Source: Sialis fuliginosa (taxonomy: Eukaryota; Arthropoda; Insecta; Megaloptera; Sialidae). Taken from it: DNA of 64,000 nucleotides. Each line of letters begins with the position of its first letter. Within the stretch, counting starts at the first letter, position 1. Positions 34,526 to 45,065 of this stretch are shown here, one piece after another. Location: positions 1,240,001-1,304,000 of the forward strand of contig OY540817.1 of the NCBI GenBank assembly GCA_961205875.1, in the 5' to 3' direction. A model generated the notes under the pieces. It saw only the letters and a program-made list of their open reading frames with translations. It was not told the origin of the DNA and did no database searches. Made by a program: the position numbers and the translations under genes.

Positions 34526-36930
34526 TCAGTCTTCAAAATATTCATCAACACTATAATAATTTTTAGATAACAAATATTTTTTTAATTGAATTTTGAACTG
34601 GCGATATGGTAAAGTTTTAATATGTATCGGTAGATGGTTGTATATTTTTATTATTTGACTCAGTGGACCTTTTTGAAAAATATTCAGAGTCGCCAAAGGC
34701 GGAAGTAGAATATGTTTATTGCGTGTGAAGTGATCATGATTACGTGTATTGTTTTCGAAAAGATATTCGTATTTTTTAATAAAAATAGCACATTCTAAAA
34801 TATAGATATCAAAAACAGTTAGAATAAAAAGTTTGTTGTAAAAGGGGCGACAAGATGTACGTGGAGATATGTTACAAAGGGCTCTAATGCATCTTTTTTG
34901 TGTTAAAAAAAACATCTTTTACATTGACTGAGTTTCCCCAGAAAATAATTCCATATGATAATTGGGACTGTACATAAGAATAATAAATATTTAGTAGTAT
35001 TAAATTTGGTATAGTTTTATTTAAGTTGCGTATTAAGTATATGTATTTGTTAATTGTTTTTATGAGATTGTTAATATGTTCCTTCCATGCTAATTTTTTG
35101 TCTATATATAACCCTAGAAATTTCACCACTGTAGATAATTCTAGATTTCCATGATTAGGTAAAGTTATACTATTATCATTCGTTCCATAGTTGCCAAATT
35201 TGATAAGTTGAGTTTTTTTAACATTTAGTTTTAAGCTGTTGTTATCATACCATTTAGAAATATTAGTGATGGAAGTATTCATATGGTCAATCAAAGATTC
35301 CTTGTGTATAGCAGTATAGACAATTGAAGTGTCGTCTGCAAATAGTACTGTTTTGTCGTTTATATGCATATTTATATCATTTATGTACAGTATAAAAAAT
35401 AGTGGGCCTAATATGGAACCTTGGGGAACTCCATTAGCTATATCCATAGAATTTGAAAAAATAGATTGTTGGACACCATCTATTGTAGTATTCAGTTGTA
35501 CGATTTGTTTTCTATTAGATAAATAAGATCTTATAAGATTAAGGGATACACCTCGTATACCGTATTCATGTAATTTATTGCATAATAAGTCTAAGTTGAT
35601 GCAGTCAAATGCTTTTGACAGATCGAATAAAGCGAGAATACATAAGTGTTTTTGGTTCCAGGCATTTAGAATACTGTTAATTGTTTCATAGATTGCTAAA
35701 TTAATAGAGTGACCCGATCGGAATCCGTGTTGATTGTTGAACAAAAAATTGTACTTATTTATGTAGTTGTTAATCCTACAATAGATAACCTTTTCGAATA
35801 ATTTGTCGAATATGGATAAAAGTGCTATAGGTCTATAATTTTCGTAGTGATCCTTATTACCTTTTTTATATAGTGGTTTTATAATGGATAATTTTAAAAG
35901 ATCAGGAAATGAACCCTGAAGAAGACAGTTATTTATAATATAACACAATGGGGTGACCAATGATTGACAATGAATTTTTACTAATGAAGTAGGTATATCG
36001 TCCCATCCAACAGAACGTTTATTTTTTAATGAATGACAAATATTGATGAGCTCGGCTTCATCACAAGGGTAAAAGAAAATACTGTTACAGTTATTAATAT
36101 TGTTAAATTTAATATTACTGTCTGGTTCTTTAAGGTTTAGATTTGATGTAACATTTACAAAATGACTATTGAATTCATTTGCAGTGTTTTGAACTTCAGA
36201 CACGGTCATATTATCAATTAATGTAGAATTTGTGCCCTTTTTATTTTTAAATTTATTTATAATATTCCAAACTGTTTTTGATTTATTATCTGAATTGTTC
36301 AGTAAATTATTGTAGTGATTATATTTTGAAATCTGAGTCTGCTTTGTAATGTTTTTACATAAATTTTTATATTTTTCTTTCAAAATAGTATCATCAATAT
36401 TACATTTCCGAAAATCTTTTAATAATAAGTACAAATTGCGTTTTTGTATTGATAAATCAATTATGTCATTGGTTATCCAATCTTTAACAGAATTAGTTTT
36501 ATTTTGAATTTTTATAATTTTTTTCGGGAACGCAATATTAAAATAATATGACACTAAATCATGAAAATTTTTAAAGCTTATATTTATGTCACTGTTCTGA
36601 AACACCGATTGCCAGCATTCATTATTTAATAAATAATTGAATAAGTACTGGTTTTCATCATTATAAGATCTTATATATTTGTAAATAATATTATTATTAT
36701 TTTTTATAGCATCATTGTTGATAGAAATTTCAATAGCATCGTGATCTGATAGTGCAGTTACTATATTTTTTATAGAAAATGCTTTAATATTTGTTATAAT
36801 GTTGTCAATTAGTGTTTCAGAGCCAGCTGTTTTTCTAGTAGCTTCTTTGACCGTACAAGTTAAATCAAATGTAGATAGCAGATAGTTTAATTGCTTACAT
36901 TTAAAATCAGTGGTGTTCAGTAGATTTACA
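34526..36930 (-). pseudogene. LINE ORF2: endonuclease C-terminus + reverse transcriptase
   Basis: Codes the last strand of the endonuclease (GSETLIDNIITNI, then TALSDHDAIEIS with the SDH motif). RT motifs in order: KRSVGWDDIPTSLVK, SIIKPLYKKGNKDHYENYRP, ALLSIFDKLFEKV, FRSGHSINLAI, ALFDLSKAFDCI, GVPQGSILGPLFFILYINDI, VLFADDTSIVY and KVVKFLGLYIDKKLAWKEHI. A single-base length change in an A/T run near 34910 shifts the frame; the C-terminal part (KRCIRALCNISPRTSCRPFY … YYSVDEYFED) follows in the next frame and ends at 34526. This tail is typical of arthropod Jockey/CR1-group elements. Apart from that one frameshift and the 5' truncation the RT is complete, including the FADD catalytic box. Confidence 0.9.
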
Positions 36931-37036
36931 AAATTTACAATATATACAAATATCCATACATTGTACATACATATGTATGTGATATGACTGAAGCAAACGA
37001 CACATAAATCAGCCAAGAAATTACTTTTTCATATGA

Positions 37037-37235
37037 AGCACATACGAATATACAAAAAATTAAACCAAAATTACTTTGCAGTTTGATACGTAAAGAAATT
37101 AATATTTTGTAAAGGTTTGTACCGAACAAAATAACGTCGTATTTATACGAATAAATACAAAAAACTAAACCAAAATTACTTTACTGTTTGTTACGGAGAG
37201 GAATTAATGTTTTTAAAGGTTTGTACCGAACAACA
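37037..37235. repeat. ~100-bp tandem duplication beside the LINE 5' end
   Basis: AAACCAAAATTACTTT…GTTTGxTACG…AAAGGTTTGTACCGAACAA occurs at about 37040-37130 and again at about 37145-37235. Confidence 0.7.
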
Positions 37236-38142
37236 TCTAGAAATTATATTTATTAACAGTTTCACAAGAAAAATAGTTTTGTTTCTTGTACATCGTTTTG
37301 AAAATTAATGTATAATTATAATTAATAAAAAATTTTGCATAACTATTTACATTTTTATTTCATACCCGAAGCTGTGCTCTACGATAAGATCAATAAGAAA
37401 TAAAATAAAGTACTAAATCATTCCTGTTTCTTTCAACTGTAGTCTAATTTTAATAAACCTGCAAATTTTAATTGATAATGTAATATGCAGTCAATTATAC
37501 CTGCGACTGCAAGACATTATCGATTCTAAAACTTTTTTGGACACATATGGGGAAAAATTGTATATACCAATTTAGATTGAAGGAATACAGTAATATAAAA
37601 AACTAAAAACCAAAAGATACCGAACTGTCTTATGGATTTTTTGTTTTTAACTCTGTGAACATTTCTTTGAAATTTTATCTAACCTTTTTTTTAAATAATC
37701 TTCCGCATGTTTTATACAATCCCATCTAAAAATGAAGAAATATGTGCCAATATTTTTGTATTATTATATATCAATTAAATTGAATCTTCATTTCGAGCAC
37801 ATAATAAAATTCATAATTTCGTGTTAAGCGTTATATGCACACAAGGTTATAATCAAATTTTAGGTTATCTGATGCAGCACAGGATGGCGCACAGAATTTG
37901 ACGTTTCAGTACATAGATAAAGAAATCATATAGATGTTATTGGTAGCAATATTTTCTAATGTAAAAATTTATTAGAAATCTCCATAATATTGAATTAAAA
38001 ATAGATATTTTGGAGTTTTTACATGTATATAATCACGTTTTACTTTGTATTTAATATGTCTAAACATTACTTTGTGTAAAAAAACCGAAATCGATATGAC
38101 ATTTCTGACAATGACATTTCTCAAATAAAGACCTCATAGAAT
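37236..38142. other. non-coding right half of the Harbinger-type element
   Basis: AT-rich sequence without a recognisable frame, between the LINE and the hAT MITE. Confidence 0.4.
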
Positions 38143-38150
38143 GTGTAAAC

Positions 38151-39054
38151 TAGAGATGAAACGGATAGTGTTTTGGCCGGATACCGAATATCCGGCGAGC
38201 TGTAAGGCCGGATGGCCGGATATCCGGCGGCCGAATACCGGCGGCCAAATATACGTTTTTCTAGCAAAAAATATATGAAAAAACATGTTTGTAGCCTATA
38301 AACATTTATAATTTTAGTGTTTAGTCATACTTAGTGTATAACATAAGTACACATAAAACTTTAAACAGGGTGCATTTTATAATTAAATAATTTTTTTCCA
38401 ATTTTTAATTTTTGACGTAGGCCTATTGTTACATGCAGGTCAATTTAACACAATTATCTCTCTTTTCTACTCAATATGTCCAAAGCTTATTTATTTTAGT
38501 AGAACCATTAAATAACTTTGCAAAAGCTTAGGTAGAGATTTTGAACACAAAAGTGGACAGGAATGATAATTTTTCATAAATCGATATGTGTGTAGTTCTA
38601 CTAAATGTGATTAAAATTGATTAAAAATGATTTTTTAATATATCTGGATTGCACGCCTTATAGAGAATTGTCTGGTCTTTAATTTTTGTCCTGTAATTTT
38701 TTCACGTGCAAATAGTCATATGCTAATAGTCAAATCTCATAGAGTGCGTCATACCGTATGCGAATATATAGTCATACTTTACACCGTAACGAAGGTGTAC
38801 ACAAAAAATCAGCTAACTGCTATTTTTTCGCAGATTGAATAAATTTATATCTAAAATTACTGGACTACAAGTCAATTTTGTATTATTTGCGTCACAAATA
38901 TTTTTTTCTTGCAGTTTTTACATACAAAATTGTAGTTTTTAATTATCCGGTATCCGGCCGGATAATTCGTTACTATCCGGTATTCAGCCGGATAACAAAA
39001 TAAGGCCGGATAGGCCGGATACCGAATAGTTACCGGATATCCGTTTCATCTCTA
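38151..39054. mobile_element. non-autonomous hAT element, 8-bp duplication
   Basis: Perfect 17-bp inverted ends TAGAGATGAAACGGATA, flanked by GTGTAAAC (38143-38150, 39055-39062). Subterminal regions are packed with CCGGATATCCGG-type words, presumably transposase-binding repeats. No coding frame. End type is shared with the degenerate hAT at 4032. Confidence 0.92.
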
Positions 39055-39745
39055 GTGTAAACTATTTGTGGAATAAATTTATTCCCTAGAGTAAAAGTTA
39101 TCTGGCTTTTATAATACCGGGCCTGAATTAAGTAAGTGGCCTCCATCAACTACATATCTTACATTAGGCGGAATTACTATGTCGATATTTCCTTTAAAAA
39201 TTTTGATCAGTGTAGATTTTGTCCCTTTTCTCATTGATACGTCATCAAATAATGATGGAGGTTTTGCGGTTAGTTCGTATGAGAAGAAATTTGTGTTTTA
39301 TCTTTCAGTACACATATTGTTGGGGCTTCCGCAATTTTTCGCTGGTTCAATATTTTGGAAACCCGGTAACACTTCCCAATTATTTATTTATAAGTATGTA
39401 TACCCAAAATGAGTATGAGACTATATCCCAGGATCGCAATAGATCGATCGATCTATACTTTATTAGAGAAAACTAGTTCCTACCTTGAGATCCCGATTGC
39501 AGCGTTCTCTCCAACAGCGTATAGGTTTTAGGATTATGTTTAAAAGGATACCTTTTGCCGTGGAAATAGCAATCACCAATCTATGGAGCAGGTCCTAATT
39601 CCCTCTAGATTCTCCGCACATTGAACTTAACAATGCCATGAACGCACACACACGTACACAAAATAGATGCAGTAAATACTGCACTATAGCACAACAAAAT
39701 AATTTATCACCAAATAATGTAAGAAATCACCTTGTCTCATATATA

Positions 39746-41261
39746 CAGGGTGGGGCAATAGTGTGTGGAAGTTCGATAGCTCGTAGACCATAACAGATAA
39801 AAAAAAATTTCTAATGCAGATGGAAACTGTGGGTAAATGCGCATACATAGAAATTATTTTTAAATGTACAGGGTGCTACAAAAAAGTGTGGCACGCTTAA
39901 GGTAATTTTTTTTAAATGGAATGCCCTGATTATTTTTGCATATTTAAAACTTTTCTTGGGATGTTTATTCATATCAAAAATATTAGCCCCATCTGATGTC
40001 CGGTTTAGACGTAATAATATATTTTTCAAAAAAATTGACTTTTACATTACTCCACTTAAAAATTCACCACTTCCGCGGCCGCAGCTTTTAAGACGAAATT
40101 AAATATGGACCTTATTGCAGGAGGTTGATGTGTACTTTTGTTTCAATATCTTAGAGCTACCATGTACAGGGTGTTCAAAATTAATTTTCAAATTTTGAGA
40201 ACTTCAAAGTTATTTTTCTCAACTATTTCAAATGGAACACCCTATATATTTTTTAATGATGTTATGTAGAATTACATAACGAACATTTTTTGTTTGTTCA
40301 TTCTTATGGTTATTTGTAACCATTTTTGAATTATTGAGCAAAAAGTACAAAATTCAGCAATATTTACTTAAAAAATTTAATTTTTTTTCAAATAAAATAA
40401 AACACCATGTACAGGATCTTCATATTGCCCATAAAAACAGCTTGAATTTTTTTCAGCTAGCAAACAGACGCTTTATTGTTTTATTGAACACAAACAACCA
40501 AAATAATTTACAATCATATAAATTCATTAATGAGCCGTGTGAAATTGAGACAGAAACATAAAATGCTGTTTTTATGGGCAACATGAAGATCCTGTACATG
40601 GTATTTTATTTTATTTGAAAAAAAAAATAATTTTTTTTAGTAAATATTGTTGAATTTTGTACTTTTTGCTCAATAATTCAAAAATGGTTACAAATAACCA
40701 TAAGGATGAATAAACAAAAAATGTTCGTTATGTAATTCTACATAACATCATTAAAAAATATATAGGGTGTTCCATTTGAAATAGTTGAGAAAAATAACTT
40801 TGAAGTTCTCAAAATTTGAAAAATAATTTTGAACACCCTGTACATGGTGGCTCTAAGATATTGAAACAAAAGTACACATCAACCTCCTGCAATAAGGTCC
40901 ATATTTAATTTCGTCTTCAAAGCTGCGGCCGCGGAAGTGGTGAATTTTTAAGTGGAGTAATGTAAAAGTCAATTTTTTTGAAAAATATATTATTACGTCT
41001 AAACCGGACATCAGATGGGGCTAATATTTTTGATATGAATAAACATCCCAAGAAAAGTTTTAAATATGCAAAAATAATCAGGGCATTCCATTTAAAAAAA
41101 ATTACCTTAAGCGTGCCACGCTTTTTTGTAGCACCCTGTACATTTGAAAATAATTTCTATGTATGCGCATTTACCCACAGTTTCCATCTGCATTAGAAAT
41201 TTTTTTTTATCTGTTATGGTCTACGAGCTATCGAACTTCCACACACTATTGCCCCACCCTG
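39746..41261. mobile_element. 1.5-kb mariner-type foldback with near-identical arms
   Basis: Starts CAGGGTGGGGCAATAGTGTG and ends with the complement, flanked by TA. Arms of about 700 bp meet near 40500 with almost no divergence. Further TACAGGGTG-type words inside each arm (about 39868, 40163 and 40411, mirrored on the right) suggest palindromes nested within palindromes. Equal 72-codon frames occur at 40029-39811 (minus) and 40978-41196 (plus) purely because of the symmetry. Confidence 0.85.
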
Positions 41262-41306
41262 TATATAATACAAGTATATATTTATATTATTTTACGACCT
41301 GTTTAA

Positions 41307-41802
41307 GGCGGCTATTACACTATCAAATAAATATGTCAAAGATCTTTGACAAAGATTTGATCACATTTCTTTGATAAAATATGAGATTTTGTTCTATTAC
41401 ACTACATAAAATATTTGATAATATTTTCTTAGTATTATCTAGGGATATTTTCTTCTTTTTTGGTGCATTTTGATAATCAATGTGTGGATGTTCGTCAGTT
41501 GACGCGATCAAGGTTTGAATTTACAACTATGTATTGCAGTTTTTATAATCAATAAGAAGATTATCATATAATAGCTGGATTATATTGATATTAATATATT
41601 AACTGTAACTGTCAGTGATAACTTGGCAGTCGCCATTTTGATTTATCTGTCAAAAAACTTTGATCAAATATAAGAGACTGTCATTAACTATGATTATAGA
41701 AATATTATGAAGGTAAATATTATAAAAGTTGACTTATTACACTGTCATATTTCTTTGATCAAAGAAATTTTATCACATTTCTTTGATAGTGTAATAGCCG
41801 CC
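41307..41802 (-). mobile_element. PIF/Harbinger-type MITE, copy B (496 bp, intact ends)
   Basis: Ends GGCGGCTATTACACTATCAAA and its complement, flanked by TAA (41304-41306, 41803-41805). Subterminal TTTGATCAAAG-like palindromes. Same family as copy A at 10854-11353, inverted. Confidence 0.9.
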
Positions 41803-42915
41803 TAATAAACTTTTAATGTTAAAAGTAACAATTATCGATCCGGATTCAAAAACAAACGTAGATATAAATCTATTGACTTCGTGTTACAGAATGAATGAAT
41901 CTGAAACACGTAAAATCACAGAAAAACCCTAACATGTTCAGACGAAAAATAGCGCGTCACTTATAAATATACAGTGGCACACATATAATTCTATTGAAGA
42001 GCTGTTGGGTGTTGATGGTTATAATTTCATTATTGACTGTTAATTTTGATGATTGTGCTGCTAAAGGGATGATTCTATGTTTACCTCGCTCTAACGCTTG
42101 GTGGCAGTTTACTAAATTATTTGCTACCAGTCCACTCGATAAAGAGACAAGAGATGCATCCCTTTGCATAAATGGATTATGCTGTCGAAACCAATTAAAT
42201 AATTTATTTTTGTCATTAGAATCTCGGTTTATTCTACTACTTCTCAGATCGACGTGCTGTTCAGTAAAAATTATGTTGGAACCGATAAATTTTTCCATGC
42301 TTTCGACACTAAGTATCCATTTTAACAAGGTGTCTTCTGTAATCTCGCGACCCCGTGTAAGACCACCAACACTCTTCATAGACCTCATTAACACTTGTTC
42401 TATACACATATCTGTCCAAACTCCACTCCAAAAACACGGAGTTCTTCGAATCGTAAAATACGATTCTTCCGTAAATTTTTTATATTGCGACTCCGTCATT
42501 CGAAGATTGAGTTCGGACATTTGCTGTATATATAAATGTGCACACTTTGCGTATAGATTATGTCCAGCAGCATTAAAATACGGTAACATTTTTGTTACTA
42601 CTGCAATGTGCAGACTCCAATTTCCCATTCTTTCAGCTTTTATAAATTGTAACATTAAAAACACTAATTCAAAATACTGCAGCCATAGTTTGCTTGTTTC
42701 GTTTATACATCTCATTTCGTCTATTTCTTCTTCAAAAATTAAAAAAAAAATTATCAACGTTTCTGATTCATAAATTTGGTCGAATCTTATCTCATTTTTG
42801 AGTAATTGTTGATGTAATTGTATAAGGATTTCCGATGAAAATGCATTTTTTAATTTGTCATTGTTACTTTCCATTGTACTTACAAGAGCAGCAAATGTAC
42901 GAATGTGAACACGAA

Positions 42916-44036
42916 CTGTAAATACAAACAAAACCTATTATTGAACTAATTTAAAATAAATCTTAATACTAGACTTTATGAAGAACATTTTTAGACCTTT
43001 CCGAAGTTTATGTGATGAATAATTTCAGTGTACCATGTCATCAAACACAAGACTCGAATCCAAGTATGTACGAACATATTTATCGTAACATATTTAGATA
43101 TTGCAATGGTTTCGTAAAATTACTATATCTACTGAACTAAAAGTCCGATTAACCTCATTTTTAGTTTTTTGAAAAGACAATTAAATATACTACAATCAAT
43201 TATAACACATTCTTAGTCATAAATAACTTTATACCTTGAACTCAAAATTTTGCATTTTTCAAGTAAAATTTTTATTTTGACCGCCATTTTGAAAGGTATA
43301 CAATTATTTTTGATGAAAATAATAATAAAAAAGGTTGTAGATAATTTAATTAACTGTTTAAAATGCGAAAGACGGGGTTGATCGAACATTTCGTTCCTTA
43401 GATACAGAGTGTTTACAAAATCCTTGTAAAACAAAACTTTGGGCCCTTGGTTGAGGGTGTTCCGGAGAAAATTCTGCTAGGGAGTTTTCAGGAAATATAC
43501 ATCTGGACATGTTCTAATCACTGTTTAAATTTGGCACCTCATAGATTTTCCTTGTATTTTTTCCTATATTTCCTTAGCTAATCGTCGGCTCCATTAACTT
43601 GGAACCCGCCCGACCCCGATCAAGTTCAAACATAGCTCAAAGTTTTATGCTAGTTTTGTGCTGTTTTGTGCCACAAAAGAAAAGTTTTGTGCTCAATCGG
43701 TATCAGAGATACGAGAGAAACAAAAGGTGGGATTTCAAGTTAACGAAATTATTATTATAAAAGAGGAACTTCTATACCTAAAAAGTGTGCGATCCATTGA
43801 AAAAAGGACGCATAATTTAGATGTTCCTGTTGAGCCAATGTGAACATAACTATTCTAAGGTTGGCAACAACGTTCTGCGGCAGTAAAATGTATGCGCGGC
43901 AGTTTCATAGTTAAGTCAGAAGCGTTGTAACCGCTGTAACAACAAGTACTCTTTGTGAACAATAAACAACCACATTGTATTTTGTCTTTTATTTAACCAC
44001 ACCTGCTCTGCTCATCACTTCCATTTACATCATTAC
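42916..44036. other. intron or intergenic DNA with a possible solo LTR
   Basis: If the 42915 acceptor is real, the DNA just above it is intron of the PIN-like gene; I could not find its upstream exon. The part 43831-44037 begins TGTTGAGCCAATGTGAAC, contains CAATAAACAACC near 43960 and ends CATCATTACA, resembling a short Copia-type LTR, but no duplication was found. Confidence 0.3.
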
Positions 44037-44039
44037 ATG

Positions 44040-44650
44040 ATTTTAAAGAATTTGATGATCAACTGAAGATTGATAAGGCACTGCCCGATGAAACTGTGAG
44101 TTTATAATTCTTAAATCATCAACAAATCTACTGAATTATAATGACTTTAAATAAACAATTTTTTTGTTTTCAGATGGATTTAATTTGGCCCTTAATAATG
44201 AATACTGAGAAACTATCTAAATCAATTACTACTATATTTTGTAAATTCCTTACTAAGGAAGTTATTAGCCAATTCACAGCGGTAAAGAAAATGGGAGATA
44301 AAGCTATTTTTAAAGACACGACTTTCTACACATGTCTATATGGTAATGATTTCAATAATTAATTCAACCCATATTTTTCGAGAAATTAATATTACAATAA
44401 TTATTTATTACATTACAGAGACAATATCGAATGAATACAAAAAAAATCCACACCTTTCGCCAATAAAGGATAAATACATTTTTGATGCCATTAGTGCTGT
44501 CATCAATAATGCATAAGACTGGGACGGGCAAAGAAAAATGAGAAGCAAGAAAGTCGTTACCATTTTTCTTACAAAAATGGCCATAATTTCTAAACCGCTC
44601 AGTATAATCCTACACATGCTATATCAAAATAGAAATTCTTTTAGATTATA
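44040..44650 (+). pseudogene. three-exon gene remnant resembling DUF4806-type proteins
   Basis: Exon ending 44094 (FKEFDDQLKIDKALPDETV) with GTGAGT donor. Exon 44174-44334 after TTTTTTTGTTTTCAG (MDLIWPLIMNTEKLSKSITT…AVKKMGDKA). Donor GTAATG at 44341; acceptor ATTACATTACAG before 44419; then ETISNEYKKNPHLSPIKDKY. Phases match at both junctions. An in-frame TAA at 44514 interrupts, but the same frame continues DWDGQRKMRSKKVV to a stop at 44647. The pattern (hydrophobic first segment, KMGDKAIF, later W.G.R.K) resembles the DUF4806-type domain frequent in insects; this match is from memory and weak. The single stop in an otherwise open frame suggests a young pseudogene. Confidence 0.5.
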
Positions 44651-44823
44651 AATTTAAAAAATATACTTTGTATTTAAAAAAATATAACCTTGATTTGTAA
44701 CGCACTTAAATGTGAGTATACAAATTTTCTGTTTGTCTATCCTGATAACTTAAAGTTTTCTTCCATTTGTTATAATAAATGAAATATTAAACTTTGACAC
44801 AGCCTTGAGACACCCTGTATATA

Positions 44824-45065
44824 CAGTGTGGTCCGGTTTGGGATACAGATATTTGGTGAGCAATAACATTGAACTGTGAACACGGCTAGCAATAACGCTA
44901 ATACTGAAAAATACATAAGTTAATTACCTATGAAACTGACTCATTGTGGTTGCTCTAGTTACGTTACTTTGGAAAATAGACTCCACTTTCCCGTACAATT
45001 TTTTACTCTCAATGAGCCAAGGAATCAGCTCTTAAAATATCTGTATCCTAAACCGGACCACCCTG
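44824..45065. mobile_element. 242-bp mariner-type MITE
   Basis: CAGTGTGGTCCGGTTTGGGA at the left and the complement of CAGGGTGGTCCGGTTTAGGA at the right, flanked by TA. Similarity extends about 35 bp (TACAGATATTTT). Confidence 0.85.

Larger units (their letters stand above)
34316..36960 (-). mobile_element. 5'-truncated non-LTR retrotransposon (Jockey/CR1-type)
   Basis: Minus-strand element from the end of an APE-type endonuclease through RT to a 3' UTR and TAGA tail. The 5' truncation lies near 36920-36960. The words TGTACATA near 34300 and 36960 could be a target duplication but are not decisive. It lies inside the Harbinger-type element. Confidence 0.85.
33757..39123. mobile_element. composite PIF/Harbinger-type element with TGA duplication
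   Basis: The left end GGGCCGGTATTATAAAAGGC and the right end (complement GGCCCGGTATTATAAAAGCC) are inverted repeats; similarity continues about 50 bp (CAGATAA, then TTTACTC, then GGAATAAAT). TGA flanks both ends (33754-33756, 39124-39126). Removing the element plus one TGA restores the PIN-like reading frame exactly. The element has no transposase of its own. Of its 5.4 kb, about 2.6 kb is a LINE and 0.9 kb a hAT MITE, both inserted later. Confidence 0.85.
39318..41978. mobile_element. composite insertion with 8-bp duplication ACACATAT
   Basis: ACACATAT at 39310-39317 and 41979-41986 flanks the segment, and joining there reconnects the family sequence of the PIN-like gene (…FNRIICV|LKDKT…). 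The ends (TGTTGGGGC… and …ACAGTGGC) are not obvious inverted repeats, so the superfamily is open; an 8-bp duplication fits hAT or P types. Only about 650 bp is the primary element. The rest is a mariner-type foldback (39746-41261) and a PIF-type MITE (41307-41802). Confidence 0.65.
33190..42915 (-). pseudogene. PIN-like nuclease-fold family gene, interrupted by two composite transposons
   Basis: Minus strand. An acceptor (TTTGTATTTACAG) opens an exon at 42915 that stays open to 41979 with FTEQHVDLRSSRINRD, FRQHNPF and SLVSLSSGLVANNLVNCHQA. After insertion 39318-41978 it continues at 39317-39127 with one single-base shift near 39280 (SYELTAKPPSLFDDVSMRKG, NVRYVVDGGHLL). After insertion 33757-39123 it continues at 33753-33217: VVWSKPATYIQI, HYGPDTIIIFDGYPN, TSHQAEADADVTIVN and NTVVVGSDTDLLILLTSL. 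The acidic clusters (VVDGG, IFDGY, EADAD, GSDTD) suggest a PIN/FEN1-like metal site. The stop at 33217 is followed by a GTAAGT donor at 33189. The family is widespread in invertebrates and uncharacterised as far as I know. Apart from the insertions, one base shift and one stop, the frame is intact, so inactivation looks recent. The family C-terminus is missing here. Confidence 0.75.

Noticed and set aside
39811-41196. Paired 72-codon frames as possible genes
   Set aside because: They are mirror images produced by the foldback arms, with no motif or start context.
41994-42773. Plus-strand 259-codon open frame
   Set aside because: Antisense to the PIN-like family exon (42915-41979), which has clear family motifs; the plus frame has none.
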